From the NCBI GenBank assembly GCA_947311845.1, contig CAMZMU010000048.1, positions 21,263,497 through 21,327,496 on the forward strand: a stretch of DNA of 64,000 bases, read 5' to 3'. Origin of the DNA: Poa pratensis (Eukaryota > Streptophyta > Magnoliopsida > Poales > Poaceae). Within the stretch, counting starts at the first letter, position 1. The number at the start of each line of letters is the position of its first letter. The position numbers were made by a program, and so were the translations under genes. Shown here in pieces: positions 1 to 9,942 of this stretch. A model generated the notes under the pieces. That model was not told the DNA's origin. It saw nothing but the letters and a program-made list of their open reading frames with translations, and did not search any database.

Positions 1-1
1 C

Positions 2-355
2 GTTTGCGAGGTCATCTCAGTCGATGGCCTCCGTACAGGTCCTCCACCCTGCACCACCGTCAGGGAAAGGGTGTACAGCAACCTCTCTAAGAGGTACCGA
101 ACTGCCATCCTCACTTACATGGGCAACGCCGAGTTCTGCCTCCTCGAGACCGTGACGCGCAAGGGCTACGAAAATTACACTTTCGCCGACGACATTGACC
201 CAAAGATGCTGCTTCGCCTAGCAACATTCCGCGTCGAGCGCCAGCGCAACCGTGAGCTTCGGGCGGTGATCATGGGCACCAGGGTTTACAAGTGGCCTCA
301 TAGGGAGATAGTACAAACTACACCTACTGCTTTCTGGATTAGCCAAGATGATTAG
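2..355 (+). CDS. DUF1668-family protein, 3' end only (cut by window edge)
   Basis: The first full codon of the reading frame is at position 2, and the frame runs open to the TAG at 353-355. It encodes residues 261-377 of the 377-aa protein found complete in units B and C, with no amino-acid change that I can see. The start and N-terminal 260 residues lie off the left edge, so whether this copy is intact upstream cannot be known. The family is a grass-specific group of unknown biochemical role (DUF1668). The 3' flank, including the polyadenylation signal, is the same as in B and C. Confidence 0.85.
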   Translation, partial: VCEVISVDGLRTGPPPCTTVRERVYSNLSKRYRTAILTYMGNAEFCLLETVTRKGYENYTFADDIDPKMLLRLATFRVERQRNRELRAVIMGTRVYKWPHREIVQTTPTAFWISQDD

Positions 356-418
356 GACCTAGTACTAGTTAACATTAGCTGGACCTCGTACTACATGCGA
401 ACTCCATTGCCACACTGA

Positions 419-424
419 AATAAA
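419..424 (+). promoter_or_regulatory. AATAAA polyadenylation signal of the unit-A gene
   Basis: AATAAA lies 64 bases past the stop codon. It is also present in units B and C and in the diverged gene fragments at 12578 and 37567, so it belongs to the gene family and not to a transposon. Confidence 0.7.
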
Positions 425-429
425 AGGCT

Positions 430-1562
430 AATTTTAAATGGTTTAATAACAAAAAAATAATTCATAGTGATTTCATTGCGTCTAGAGATATTACATGGAG
501 AAGAATAATTCATAGGGATTTCATTGCACACTCAGGAATCCTTTCAATTTGACTCTTATGAATTAGAGTGTGGAAGGGGTTATTGACGCCTGGAGAAGAT
601 GTCCTTGAAGCTAGGAAGTGACGTGGGACCTTTTTTCCGGTGCTTATCCGCGCGCTTCTCTTTGGGTTGAATGGATTTGCCTCCACTCCGATACTTGCGA
701 CGGTGGCGCGCGGGTATACACGCGGGTCTTCCTCTACTTCATCTTCAGCATCACTCTCGACTTCTTCCTTCAACTTGGGGTTCTGAGGATCATCTTCCAA
801 AGGCTCCTTGCCCTTGTTGTTGTTGGAGACCATGTCACTTCTAAAACTGAGAGCAAATCCTGGCAGAAACAACTCGAACGAAAACACGACGAAAAGACAA
901 TATACGGACCACGGGGATCCGGGAGATTATATAGCAAATAGTTTTACAACAAAAGGAAGGTACGAGAGAGAAACCGGGTCGGAGAAGGGCTCCGAGGCGC
1001 CCTCCCCACGTGGCGGCGCGGCCAGGGGTGGGCCCGCGCCACGGCATGGGGAGGTGCCCTCGGGCACCTTTTCCTACCCGTTTCGATCTCGTAATTTTCC
1101 ATATTAAATAAAAATAACAAAAATATCTTTTAGAAAGTTAAACGTGAACTTTTTCTTACTAAAACTGTTACCTATTTGAAAACAGACTCTGCAGTTCCAT
1201 CAATTTGCTTTTTAATAAAAGTTTCCGGAGTTACCACTCAAATAACATCAACATCTTCATTATAAGAGTCTCCAGAAATATAATGCTTAAGTGTTTGCAC
1301 CACTTGTGTAGCATTATCTTTTAGTAAAGCAATCTTTAGTCCACAATGAAAAAAGGTCCTTCCCATTTTGAGAGTAATTTTCCTGCAAAAAATTTGAGAC
1401 GAGACCGATACAATAGAACTTTCTCACCAACATTAAACTCTCTCTTAATGATTCTTCTATCATGCCATTTCTTAACTTTCTCCTTAAAAGTATAGCATTT
1501 TCATAAGCTTTACTTCTCCATTCATCTAAAGAACTTAATTGGAGTAACCTTTTCTTACTAGC
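430..1562 (-). mobile_element. Ty3/gypsy retrotransposon, 3' part, cut by the gap
   Basis: Equivalent to 4430-5556 in unit B. It holds a copy of the accessory reading frame at 510-833 (107 aa on the minus strand, see 4504-4827), the GC-rich segment around 960-1070, and the last part of the integrase region up to the gap. One base is missing relative to the other units in the tract around 1487-1500, which breaks the integrase frame here. Confidence 0.8.
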
Positions 1563-1575
1563 NNNNNNNNNNNNN
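1563..1575. other. Assembly gap (13 N)
   Basis: Thirteen N bases. The left side matches unit position 5556 and the right side matches unit position 26187, so about 20.6 kb of one unit, or more if whole units are missing, is unaccounted for. The N count is too small to be a real gap size. Confidence 0.95.
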
Positions 1576-2233
1576 AATAGTCAACCGACATTTTTCATAA
1601 ACTGAAATATTAATGAACCAAAATGTCGATGATTCGAAAATGTCGATGAACCAAAAAAGGAAATAAATTTCCGGTGAACGAAAAGCAATAGTGAAACTAA
1701 AAGGATTTGAAATTCTAGTTAACCAATTGTAATAATGAACCAAAAATACCGGTAAACCAAAATAGTAATCAACGAAAAAATCGGTGAGAAAAGAATGGGG
1801 ACCGAAAAGGAACTAAATTCCGGTGAACCAAAAATAATACTGAACCTAAATATCGAAAAACCTAAAAAAATACTGAACCGAGAAGGAACTAAATTTCGGT
1901 GTTTAAAAAAGCGTAGACAATGCTAACAACTTATTCACAGGTCCAAAAAATGTCCACGGAGTTCTAGAGAATAAACGTTAAAGCTTTGAAAATGCTTGAC
2001 AGTTCGAGTAAATATTAGCAATCAGTGACAAGCCACAAGCGCCAATCGCACGCTCGCGCCTGTTTCTTTTTGTTTTTACATTTTATTTAAAACAAGAATG
2101 ATTTTCATCCAATAAAAATCAAGGGTGAACCAAAGAGATTTCTACTCAGCTCTACTTTGGAAGCTTTCACCAAAGAAAAATTGGAGAAGACTTCACACAT
2201 GTAGAGTGAACCGCAAACAATAGTGAACCGAAC
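1576..2233. repeat. Degenerate GAACCAAA / TGAACCGAAA repeat tract
   Basis: AT-rich DNA made of a loosely repeated 12-20 base word built on TGAACCAAAAATA and TGAACCGAAA with no fixed period. No protein frame is supported. The tract continues from the end of the preceding unit, where it is split by the 4-kb element (21590-22167 and 26155-27240 are its two halves). In unit B 384 bp are missing after 2206. Confidence 0.75.
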
Positions 2234-2680
2234 GTGACGGAAGAGCACATGTTCCACATCGGCGTCCCCCAGTTGTTCGCTGGGTGTGCTCCTCCGGCAC
2301 AGGCTGCACGCCGCTCCTCGTCGGTGGGCTGCAGTGCCACCCGTGAGGGAGGCGACTGTCCTGCATCGTTGACTGGTATGCGGCTGTGTATGTGGCCGCA
2401 TCCGGCGTGGCAAGAGTATTCCAGCGGTGGTATTCCCGCAGAGAGGGGTCGGCGACACGTAGGACCAGGGAGCGGAAAAAACACGCCTCGTGGGGATCGA
2501 GGAGTCGAAGCTACCATGGCTCACTGCCACCGGCGAACGAGGGTGGTCGAAGGACCACCAACGAGGGATGGCGGTGTTGCGGTGGCTTTGAACTCTAGGT
2601 GAGGGGCGGAGCCGATGCCGCGAGCCAGTGCAATGCAGTGGAGTGGAACGAGGTAGGTCGTGGGTTTGTGATGCTATACC
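2234..2680. other. GC-rich block upstream of the DUF1668 gene, function unknown
   Basis: A sharp switch from the AT-rich repeat to GC-rich sequence with many CpG. Long open frames exist on both strands, as expected by chance in such DNA, and none shows a recognisable domain. The block is kept almost unchanged in units C (27235-27680) and D (59270-59716). It could be a captured exon, a CpG-island-like part of the gene's upstream region, or a fragment of an unknown element. Confidence 0.5.
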
Positions 2681-3103
2681 TGAGACTTTTTTACACAAAT
2701 ATTCATTCGGCGAGCCATTGAAAATACGGTTCGTACCATTTATTTTCAATTTCCGTTGGATGGATTTGAACACCGCTGATCGTGTCCGGTTTGGGTTTCC
2801 TGTATGACGTGTGTGTGTCCGAGTAGCAGGACAAATCATATACGAGTATTTTTCTCCATACCTGGCCGGACTCGGTCGCACAAGAGGAAGTCCCGCACAA
2901 GAGCGCATCACCGATTCCTTATAGGATCGAGAAAAGGGTTATAACACGAGATTGATGAGCTGACCGAAATCGCTTCGGATGCGGTGTGGCTGGAAATTAA
3001 AGGAAACAAAATAGGGAAGTAGAGCGAAATAAAAAAGGAAAATCCGTCGCCGATTTGTGTCCGGGTAGGGCTAGACTCCATCACCGATGCTTGGCTTGCC
3101 GGG

Positions 3104-3111
3104 TATATATA
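3104..3111 (+). promoter_or_regulatory. TATA box of the DUF1668 gene
   Basis: TATATATA in the context CCGGGTATATATACACTC, 105 bases before the chosen start codon. That leaves room for a transcription start near 3140 and a leader of about 75 bases. The same box is at the same distance in units C and D, so all three complete copies have kept a core promoter. Confidence 0.7.
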
Positions 3112-3215
3112 CACTCACGTATGTACTTTGATCTAATCCATCAAACTGCTACAGCGGCGCTGTGTACGTGCGTCTCGCCATATCGTCTAGATCAGGTCGC
3201 CGCCGGCAGAGCGCT

Positions 3216-4349
3216 ATGGGCAAGCGTCCGCGACCTGAGGATGAAGAAGATGAACCGAAACATCTCCGCGCAGGCCAGCGACGTCCTCGTGGATGCCTCC
3301 ATCTAATCGCCCGCGACTACAAGCGGGGATGCACGGTGTACAAACTAGATGTCGACGGCTTCCGAGCGAACAAGGACGACCATGATCTGGACTCTAGGGC
3401 GCAGAGCCTGCCAGCTCACCGCGCGGTGACCCGGCTGGCGAATCCAGACGGCCCGCAGTGCGACGAGTTCGCGTGCGTGGGTAGCAAGATCTTCGCTTTC
3501 TACCGTGGCCGCGGCACCATGGTTTACGACACAAAGGCGTCGACGGTGGGCATATGCCCTCAATTGCTCGCCATGTTCACCAAACCACCGGTGACAAAAG
3601 ATGGTCGACAACGCGACATCGTCGAGTACACCACGGTGTACGAGTTCCTGGACTTCGGCCACGACATCTACGCTTTCAACACCGCCGCAGGCATCCCCGT
3701 TTCATCGATGGAGAGACTTGGACCGGCGCCCCGCCCAGCCCATGGAGATTGGCTATGGGAGCCTCTCCCTCCGCCACCGTTCCACCGACCCAGCTACATC
3801 TCGGCCAGCGCGCTGCATCCCGACGGCTCCGCCTTCTTCCTCTCCTTGTCGGACAAGGGCACCTTTTCATTCGACCTGGGCTGCCTCACGTGGACGCGGC
3901 TCGGCGACTGGCGCCTGCCTTTCCGCGGCAAGGCCTACTTCGTGCGCGAGCTCGACGCCTGGGTGGGACTGTCGGACCAGCTAGGGTACATCGGCGTTTG
4001 CGAGGTCATCTCAGTCGATGGCCTCCGTACAGGTCCTCCACCCTGCACCACCGTCAGGGAAAGGGTGTACAGCAACCTCTCTAAGAGGTACCGAACTGCC
4101 ATCCTCACTTACATGGGCAACGCCGAGTTCTGCCTCCTCGAGACCGTGACGCGCAAGGGCTACGAAAATTACACTTTCGCCGACGACATTGACCCAAAGA
4201 TGCTGCTTCGCCTAGCAACATTCCGCGTCGAGCGCCAGCGCAACCGTGAGCTTCGGGCGGTGATCATGGGCACCAGGGTTTACAAGTGGCCTCATAGGGA
4301 GATAGTACAAACTACACCTACTGCTTTCTGGATTAGCCAAGATGATTAG
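3216..4349 (+). CDS. DUF1668-family protein (377 aa), copy B
   Basis: An intact single-exon gene for a protein of unknown biochemical role. The family assignment rests on features typical of DUF1668 proteins of grasses: a GSKIFAF / TMVYDTKAST segment (residues 89-110), a DIYAFNT segment (150-156), an HPDGSAFFLSLS-KGTFSFD segment (201-220), and GDWRLPFRGKAYFVRELDAW (230-249), followed by a C-terminal half ending WISQDD. These spaced segments resemble kelch-like beta-propeller blades, which is inference. The N-terminus MGKRPRPEDEEDEP is basic then acidic and could be a nuclear signal. There is no signal peptide or membrane segment. I chose the ATG at 3216 (GCGCTATGG context, behind a TATA box); 18 further codons upstream are open but have no ATG. 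Neighbouring genes are all transposon-derived. Confidence 0.85.
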   Translation: MGKRPRPEDEEDEPKHLRAGQRRPRGCLHLIARDYKRGCTVYKLDVDGFRANKDDHDLDSRAQSLPAHRAVTRLANPDGPQCDEFACVGSKIFAFYRGRGTMVYDTKASTVGICPQLLAMFTKPPVTKDGRQRDIVEYTTVYEFLDFGHDIYAFNTAAGIPVSSMERLGPAPRPAHGDWLWEPLPPPPFHRPSYISASALHPDGSAFFLSLSDKGTFSFDLGCLTWTRLGDWRLPFRGKAYFVRELDAWVGLSDQLGYIGVCEVISVDGLRTGPPPCTTVRERVYSNLSKRYRTAILTYMGNAEFCLLETVTRKGYENYTFADDIDPKMLLRLATFRVERQRNRELRAVIMGTRVYKWPHREIVQTTPTAFWISQDD

Positions 4350-4412
4350 GACCTAGTACTAGTTAACATTAGCTGGACCTCGTACTACATGCGAACTCCA
4401 TTGCCACACTGA

Positions 4413-4418
4413 AATAAA
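4413..4418 (+). promoter_or_regulatory. AATAAA polyadenylation signal, copy B
   Basis: Lies 64 bases after the TAG stop. About a dozen bases later the sequence passes into retrotransposon DNA, so the 3' flank of the gene is very short. Confidence 0.7.
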
Positions 4419-4503
4419 AGGCTAATTTTAAATGGTTTAATAACAAAAAAATAATTCATAGGGATTTCATTGCGTCTAGAGATATTACATGGAGAAGAAT
4501 AAT

Positions 4504-4827
4504 TCATAGGGATTTCATTGCACACTCAGGAATCCTTTCAATTTGACTCTTATGAATTAGAGTGTGGAAGGGGTTATTGACGCCTGGAGAAGATGTCCTT
4601 GAAGCTAGGAAGTGACGTGGGACCTTTTTTCCGGTGCTTATCCGCGCGCTTCTCTTTGGGTTGAATGGATTTGCCTCCACTCCGATACTTGCGACGGTGG
4701 CGCGCGGGTATACACGCGGGTCTTCCTCTACTTCATCTTCAGCATCACTCTCGACTTCTTCCTTCAACTTGGGGTTCTGAGGATCATCTTCCAAAGGCTC
4801 CTTGCCCTTGTTGTTGTTGGAGACCAT
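4504..4827 (-). CDS. Accessory ORF of the gypsy element (107 aa)
   Basis: Minus-strand frame starting at an ATG (MVSNNNKGKEPLEDD) and ending at 4504. It has an acidic stretch (EEVESDAEDEVEEDP) followed by a basic region (NPKRSARISTGKKVPRH). It lies between integrase and the missing 3' LTR, and is unchanged in units A (510-833) and C (29505-29828). I do not recognise it. It could be an element-specific extra protein or a displaced piece of a gag leader; the basic patch would suit nucleic-acid binding, which is inference only. Confidence 0.45.
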   Translation of the reverse strand: MVSNNNKGKEPLEDDPQNPKLKEEVESDAEDEVEEDPRVYPRATVASIGVEANPFNPKRSARISTGKKVPRHFLASRTSSPGVNNPFHTLIHKSQIERIPECAMKSL

Positions 4828-5306
4828 GTCACTTCTAAAACTGAGAGCAAATCCTGGCAGAAACAACTCGAACGAAAACACGACGAAAAGACAATATACG
4901 GACCACGGGGGATGGGAGATTATATAGCAAATAGTTTTACAACAAAAGGAAGGTACGAGAGAGAAACCGGGTCGGAGAAGGGCTCCGAGGCGCCCTCCCC
5001 ACGTGGCGGCGCGGCCAGGGGTGGGCCCGCGCCACGGCATGGGGAGGTGCCCTCGGGCACCTTTTCCTACCCGTTTCGATCTCGTAATTTTCCATATTAA
5101 ATAAAAATAACAAAAATATCTTTTAGAAAGTTAAACGCGAACTTTTTCTTACTAAAACTGTTACCTATTTGAAAACAGACTCTGCAGTTCCATCAATTTG
5201 CTTTTTAATAAAAGTTTCCGGAGTTACCACTCAAATAACATCAACATCTTCATTATAAGAGTCTCCAGAAATATAATGCTTAAGTGTTTGCACCACTTGT
5301 GTAGCA

Positions 5307-6438
5307 TTATCTTTTAGTAAAGCAATCTTTAGTCCACAATGAAAAAAGGTCCTTCCCATTTTGAGAGTAATTTTCCTGCAAAAAATTTGAGACGAGACCG
5401 ATACAATAGAACTTTCTCACCAACATTAAACTCTCTCTTAATGATTCTTCTATCATGCCATTTCTTAACTTTCTCCTTAAAAAGTATAGCATTTTCATAA
5501 GCTTCACTTCTCCATTCATCTAAAGAACTTAATTGGAGTAACCTTTTCTTACTAGCAAGTTTAAAATCTTTATTAAGTTCTCTCACTACCCAATAAGCTT
5601 TGTGTTCTAATTCCAAAGGTAAGTGACAAGCTTTCCATAAACCATTTTATAAGGAGACATACCCATAGGATTTTTATAAGCAGTTATATAAGCCCATAAA
5701 GCATCTTTTGACTTACCAGCCCAAATTTTTCTAGATTTATTAACAGTCTTTTGCAAGATAGATTTAATTTCTCTATTTGATAATTCTACTTGCCCACTAG
5801 TTTGAGGATGATAAGCTGAAGCAATTATATGATTAACACCATATTTAGCAAGGGTCTTTCTAAAACCACCATGAATAAAATAAGAACCTCCATCAGTCAT
5901 AAGATATCTAGGACACACCAAACCTAGGGAAAATAATATCTAAAAGCATTTTTAAAGAGGTCTCACCATCAACAATTTTTGTAGGTATGGCTTCTACCCA
6001 CTTAGTAACATAATAAACAGCAACAAGTATATGAGTATTACCTTATGAAGGAGGGAAAGGACCCATGAAGTCGAATCCCCAACAATCAAATGGTTCAATA
6101 ATAAAAGAATAATTCATAGGGATTTTATTGCGTCTAGAGATATTACCAACTCTTTGACATTCATCAAAAGGTAAAGTAAACTTCCTTGCATCTTTAAAGA
6201 GAGTTGTCCAATAAAAACCCGATTGTAGAACTTTTTGTGTAGTTCTATCTCCAGCGGGATGTCCTCCATAGGCACTACCATGACATTTTCTCAATATCTC
6301 TTGTTGTTCATATTCTGGAACACATATTTGCATAATTCCATCCACTCCTTCTTTATATAAGTGTGGGTCATCCCAAAAATAATGCCTCAAGTCATAAAAG
6401 AATTTCCTGCTTTGTTGAGCTGAAAAGGTTGGAGGCAA
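5307..6438 (-). pseudogene. Gypsy integrase, broken, copy B
   Basis: Minus-strand pieces carry the integrase signature in order. The zinc-binding His/Cys region is at about 6438-6170 (CHGSAYGGHP ... DECQRVG). The start of the catalytic core follows (WGFDFMGPFPPS, ending in a stop near 6043). The later core ([12 protein letters not shown], then [16 protein letters not shown]) lies in 5921-5607 and the C-terminal part in 5616-5307. The canonical core pattern is D, D, E; the E of the last motif is present. Compared with unit C this copy has one extra base near 5910 and one missing near 5630, which break a frame that is continuous in C. Confidence 0.8.
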
Positions 6439-6779
6439 GTACTTGAAAACAATAAAGTTAGCATAATCAGCATATCAAGGACTATCTCGCAAGCTCACCT
6501 TTATTGCAGCCAATTGTTCATTTGGAAAACTATCATTTACATGTATAGGATATAAGCAATGTTTTCCAATCTAGACAAATTATCAGCAACAGGATTATCA
6601 GCACCTTTCTATCTACAATATGCAAGTCAAACTCTTGTAAAAGCAGCACCCATCTAATAAGCCTAGGCTTTTAGCATCTTTCTTTTCCATAAGGTACTTA
6701 ATAGCAACATGATCAGTATGGATAGTAACTTTTGAATCAACAATATAAGGTCTAAACTTGTCACAAGCAAAAACTACAA

Positions 6780-7886
6780 CTAGAAACTCTTTTTCAGTAG
6801 TAGCATAATTCTTTGGAGCCGAATCAGAGTCTTAGTAGCATAATGAATAACATTCAATTTCTTATCTACTCGCTGTCCAAGAACAACACCTACAGCATAA
6901 TCAGTAGCATCACACATGATTTCAAAAGGTAAATTCCAATCAGGTGGTTCAACAGCAGGAGCAGTAATTAAAGCATTTTTCAAAGTTTCAAAAGCTTCCT
7001 TACAATCATCATCAAAAACAAAAGGTACATCTTTTTGGAGAAGATTAGTAAGAGGTTTTGAAATCTTAGAGAAATCTTTGATAAACCTTCTATAAAAACC
7101 AGCATGACCAAGAATACTACGAATACCTTTGACATCCCTAGGATAGGGCATTTTCTCAATTGCTTCAACTTTAGCTCTATCAACTTCAATACCTCTTTCA
7201 GAAATTTTATGTCCAAGAACAATTCCTTCATTAACCATAAAGTGGCATTTCTCCCAATTAAGAACAAGTTAGTTTCCTCACATCTCTGCAAAACTTTATC
7301 AAGGTTTCGCAAACAGTTATCAAAAGAATTTCCATAGACGAAAAAATCGTCCATGAATACCTCCACAATCTTTTCACAAAAACCATGAAAAATAGCAGAC
7401 ATGCATCTTTGAAAAGTAGCAGGAGCATTACATAAACTGAAAGGCATACACCTATAAGCATAAGTTCCATAAGGACACGTGAAAGTAGTTTTCTCTTGAT
7501 CTTTAGCTCTAACAGCAATTTGTGAAAACCCAGAATAACCATCAAGAAAGCAAAAATGAGTGTTCTTAGATAACCTCTCTAACATTTGATCAATAAAAGG
7601 TAAAGGGTAATGATCTTTCTTAGTAACCTTATTAACTTTCCGAAAATCAATGCATATTCTATATCCTACAACTACTTTTGAGGATAAGCTCATCATTATC
7701 ATTTGGCACAACATTAATTCCTCCTTTCTTAGGAACACAATGCATAGGACTTACCCATTTACTATCAGCAATAGGATAAATAATACCAGCTTCAAGGAGT
7801 TTAGATACGTCATTTCTTACCACATCCTTCATTTTAGGAATTAGACGACATTGATGTTCAACAACAGGCTTTGCATCATCTTCCAT
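6780..7886 (-). pseudogene. Gypsy reverse transcriptase and RNase H, broken, copy B
   Basis: The frame begins upstream of the polymerase with KLLEAGIIYPIADSKWVSP (near 7886-7740) and continues after a frameshift with CIDFRKVNKVTKKDHYPLP and CPYGTYAYRCMPFSLCNAP. It reaches the catalytic box FMDDF at about 7345-7360, where the two metal-binding aspartates are kept. RNase H follows (FEIMCDATDYAVGVVLGQR, near 6900), with its first catalytic aspartate present. Several single-base shifts split it into overlapping frames. The element would have copied its RNA into DNA in cytoplasmic particles. Confidence 0.85.
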
Positions 7887-7924
7887 ATTGATGGCCTGTT
7901 GGCATATAGAGGGAGAAATCCCTT

Positions 7925-8710
7925 TTAAATCATCAAGAGTGTATCCAATAGCCCTCGGTGTTTCCTCAATATTTCCAATAATCTTTCTTCTTCAAAGACT
8001 GAAAGCTTAGAACTAATATTAACAAGATATGTTTTCTTATCATCAATATAAGCATATTTAAGCTTATCAGGTAAAGGTTTTAAATTGAAAACATGATCCT
8101 CTTTTGGTGGTGGCGTGGTACCCAAATCTTCAACAGATAGATTATGTGTAAGGATAGGTTGACAAAGGAAATTTTCGTCAAGCTCATTCCTCTCTTCCCT
8201 AAAGACTTCACTTTCATGATCCTCCAGGTGTTGCTGCAAAGGATCGTTAGGAGCAAGAGCAATAGATGCAAGTTGTTCAACTCTAAAATCTTCATTAGGT
8301 AATTCAGTTTCATAAGGAGTTTTAGCAAATTTTGAGAAATTAAACTCATAAGATTCACCAGCAAATTTAGTGAAGATTTTCTCTTTCTTACAATCTATAA
8401 CAGCACCACAAGTATTCAAGAAGGGTCTACCAAAAATGATAGGACAAGTTTTATTAGCAGCAGAACCAAGTACCAAAAAGTCAGCAGGATATTTAATCTT
8501 ACCACATAAAACTTCCACATCTCGAACAATACCAATAGGAGAGATAGTTTCTCCATTAGCTAGCTGAATAACCACATCAATCTCTTCAAGTTCACAAGAA
8601 CCAATTTCATGCATGATTTCCCTGTAAAGCTCATAAGGAATAGCACAGAAACTTGGACCAATATCACATAAACCATAATAGCAATGATCGCCTATTCTAA
8701 CAGAAAGCAA
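7925..8710 (-). pseudogene. Gypsy aspartic protease and upstream linker, copy B
   Basis: A 261-aa open frame holding the retroviral-type protease fold. The active-site region reads CDIGPSFCAIP where families of this kind usually have D-T/L-G-A-S, so the aspartate and glycine are kept but the alanine is proline, probably harmless decay in a dead element. The flap and core (GIVRDVEVLCGK, PIIFGRPFLNT) are clear. A further coding-like stretch without a known domain lies upstream at 8765-9124, between gag and protease. Confidence 0.75.
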
Positions 8711-9267
8711 GGGACACTAGTTTTCCTAGATTTACTAGGATGTGATACAATATTAGAAGCATATTCACAAAGATGATGTGCCATCTTCTACACTTTCAGT
8801 TACAAGATCTTTAATTATCGCTACAGAAGGTTCAATAGTTATTTGCTCATCAGGTTCTATAGGTTTCTTTGCACTTTTGTTGACCACACTAGTTATAACA
8901 GAATGTTCCTTCACTTTAGCAGGAAAAGGAATTTTTTCAATATAAGCTTCAGGAAGAATGTGATCAACAATATTAACTTCAATACTTCTACCTATAGGCA
9001 AATCCGTTTTATCTTTTCTAAGGCTCATGATATTTATTAAAACTCTTCTTAGGCATTTCGAAATAGGAAGAAAAAGCTTTATAAAAATTTGCAACAACTT
9101 GAGAGTCAAGACCATAAACAACACTCATATTTTGAAATTTGTCAGTACCCATAAAAGTTTTAATGCATTCATAATCATACTTTATACCTGACTCTCTACC
9201 TTTGTCGTTCTCCCATCCTTCAGTATTCTCCTGAATCCGGTCAAGAAGGTATGGTTTAAACTCTTCT

Positions 9268-9726
9268 TTATTGTGTGTGAACGATCCAGATCATCCAGCA
9301 AAGTTTTATCTTGAAAAGAGAGCCTTGCATATAAATTATCAATAATGCATTACCAGGAAGCTCATGGATGGAACATTTGAGCATTAATGACTTCAATCTC
9401 CCACACGCTTGGGCAATACTCTCTCCATCATGAGGCCAGAAATTATATATAAGATTCCGATCTTGGTGAATTTCACTTGGAGGATAGAATTTAGAATAAA
9501 ATAAGGCACAATTTCCTCCCAACTAAGAGAACGACCATTTTTCAGCAGTTTGTACCATTTTGCAGCCCTACCAATCAGTGATATAGAGAATAGTTTCTTC
9601 TTAACTTCATCCATTGAAATACCTGCACACTTGAATTAATTCATGTAAAAACAGCAAATGATCTCCAGGATGGACAGTTCCATCCCCTTCATAACGGTTA
9701 TTCGTAACACGTTCAATAATTTTCAT
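9268..9726 (-). pseudogene. Gypsy gag fragment, copy B
   Basis: Minus-strand reading starts at the ATG ending at 9726 (MKIIERVTNNRYEGDGTVHP), meets a stop near 9603, and goes on in another frame with LFSISLIGRAAKWYKLL, which is the retrotransposon gag core. A third frame (9268-9522) carries the rest. I see no zinc knuckle. The protein would have formed the capsid shell of the element's particles. Confidence 0.7.
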
Positions 9727-9913
9727 AGGTATTTATATAGCATAACCTGCTCAGCTCGCGCCTCATCTACTACCTTTACAGTAGTAGTAGATTTTCCAAA
9801 TAGGAATTCAAGATAAGACCTCTCCATAATAAAATATAGCAGCAGGCAGAAATAAAAACAACATGTACAGTAAATGTTTCCCTTACCAGTTCCACTTACC
9901 AATAGCGCTTCAC

Positions 9914-9931
9914 TCCCCGGCAACAGCGCCA
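9914..9931 (-). other. Primer binding site (tRNA-Asp type)
   Basis: Minus strand TGGCGCTGTTGCCGGGGA, 11 bases inside the LTR edge. It is complementary to the 3' end of plant tRNA-Asp, as I recall that sequence, with one mismatch (T where C is expected at the seventh base). This fixes the element's orientation. Confidence 0.7.
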
Positions 9932-9942
9932 GAAAATAGTCT

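Larger units (their letters stand above)
1..1562 (+). repeat. Unit A: truncated copy of the tandem unit
   Basis: This stretch matches 3995-5556 of unit B almost base for base: the tail of the DUF1668 gene, its 3' flank and the left part of the gypsy element. It differs at scattered single bases (for example at 449, at the tract near 918-922 and around 1500-1512), so it is not a plain copy error. It stops abruptly at the N run, at the point equivalent to 5556. Confidence 0.93.

Noticed and set aside
1576..2233. Repeated TGAACC words considered as a CRISPR-like or satellite array
   Set aside because: Spacing is irregular, words are degenerate and the genome is clearly plant; this is a loose AT-rich repeat.
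2105..2911. 268-codon minus-strand frame across the GC block and promoter
   Set aside because: It spans clearly different sequence types, is broken by indels between units and has no domain; a composition artefact.
3162..3215. 18-codon N-terminal extension of the DUF1668 reading frame (also at 28163 and 60323)
   Set aside because: The frame is open but begins with GTG, not ATG; the first ATG with good context is at 3216. The region is better read as the 5' untranslated leader.
4910..5100. Possible 3' LTR of the gypsy element
   Set aside because: It shares GC-rich words (CCCCACGTGGCGGCGCG) with the 5' LTR but does not align along its length and lacks TG...CA borders; treated as internal 3' sequence.
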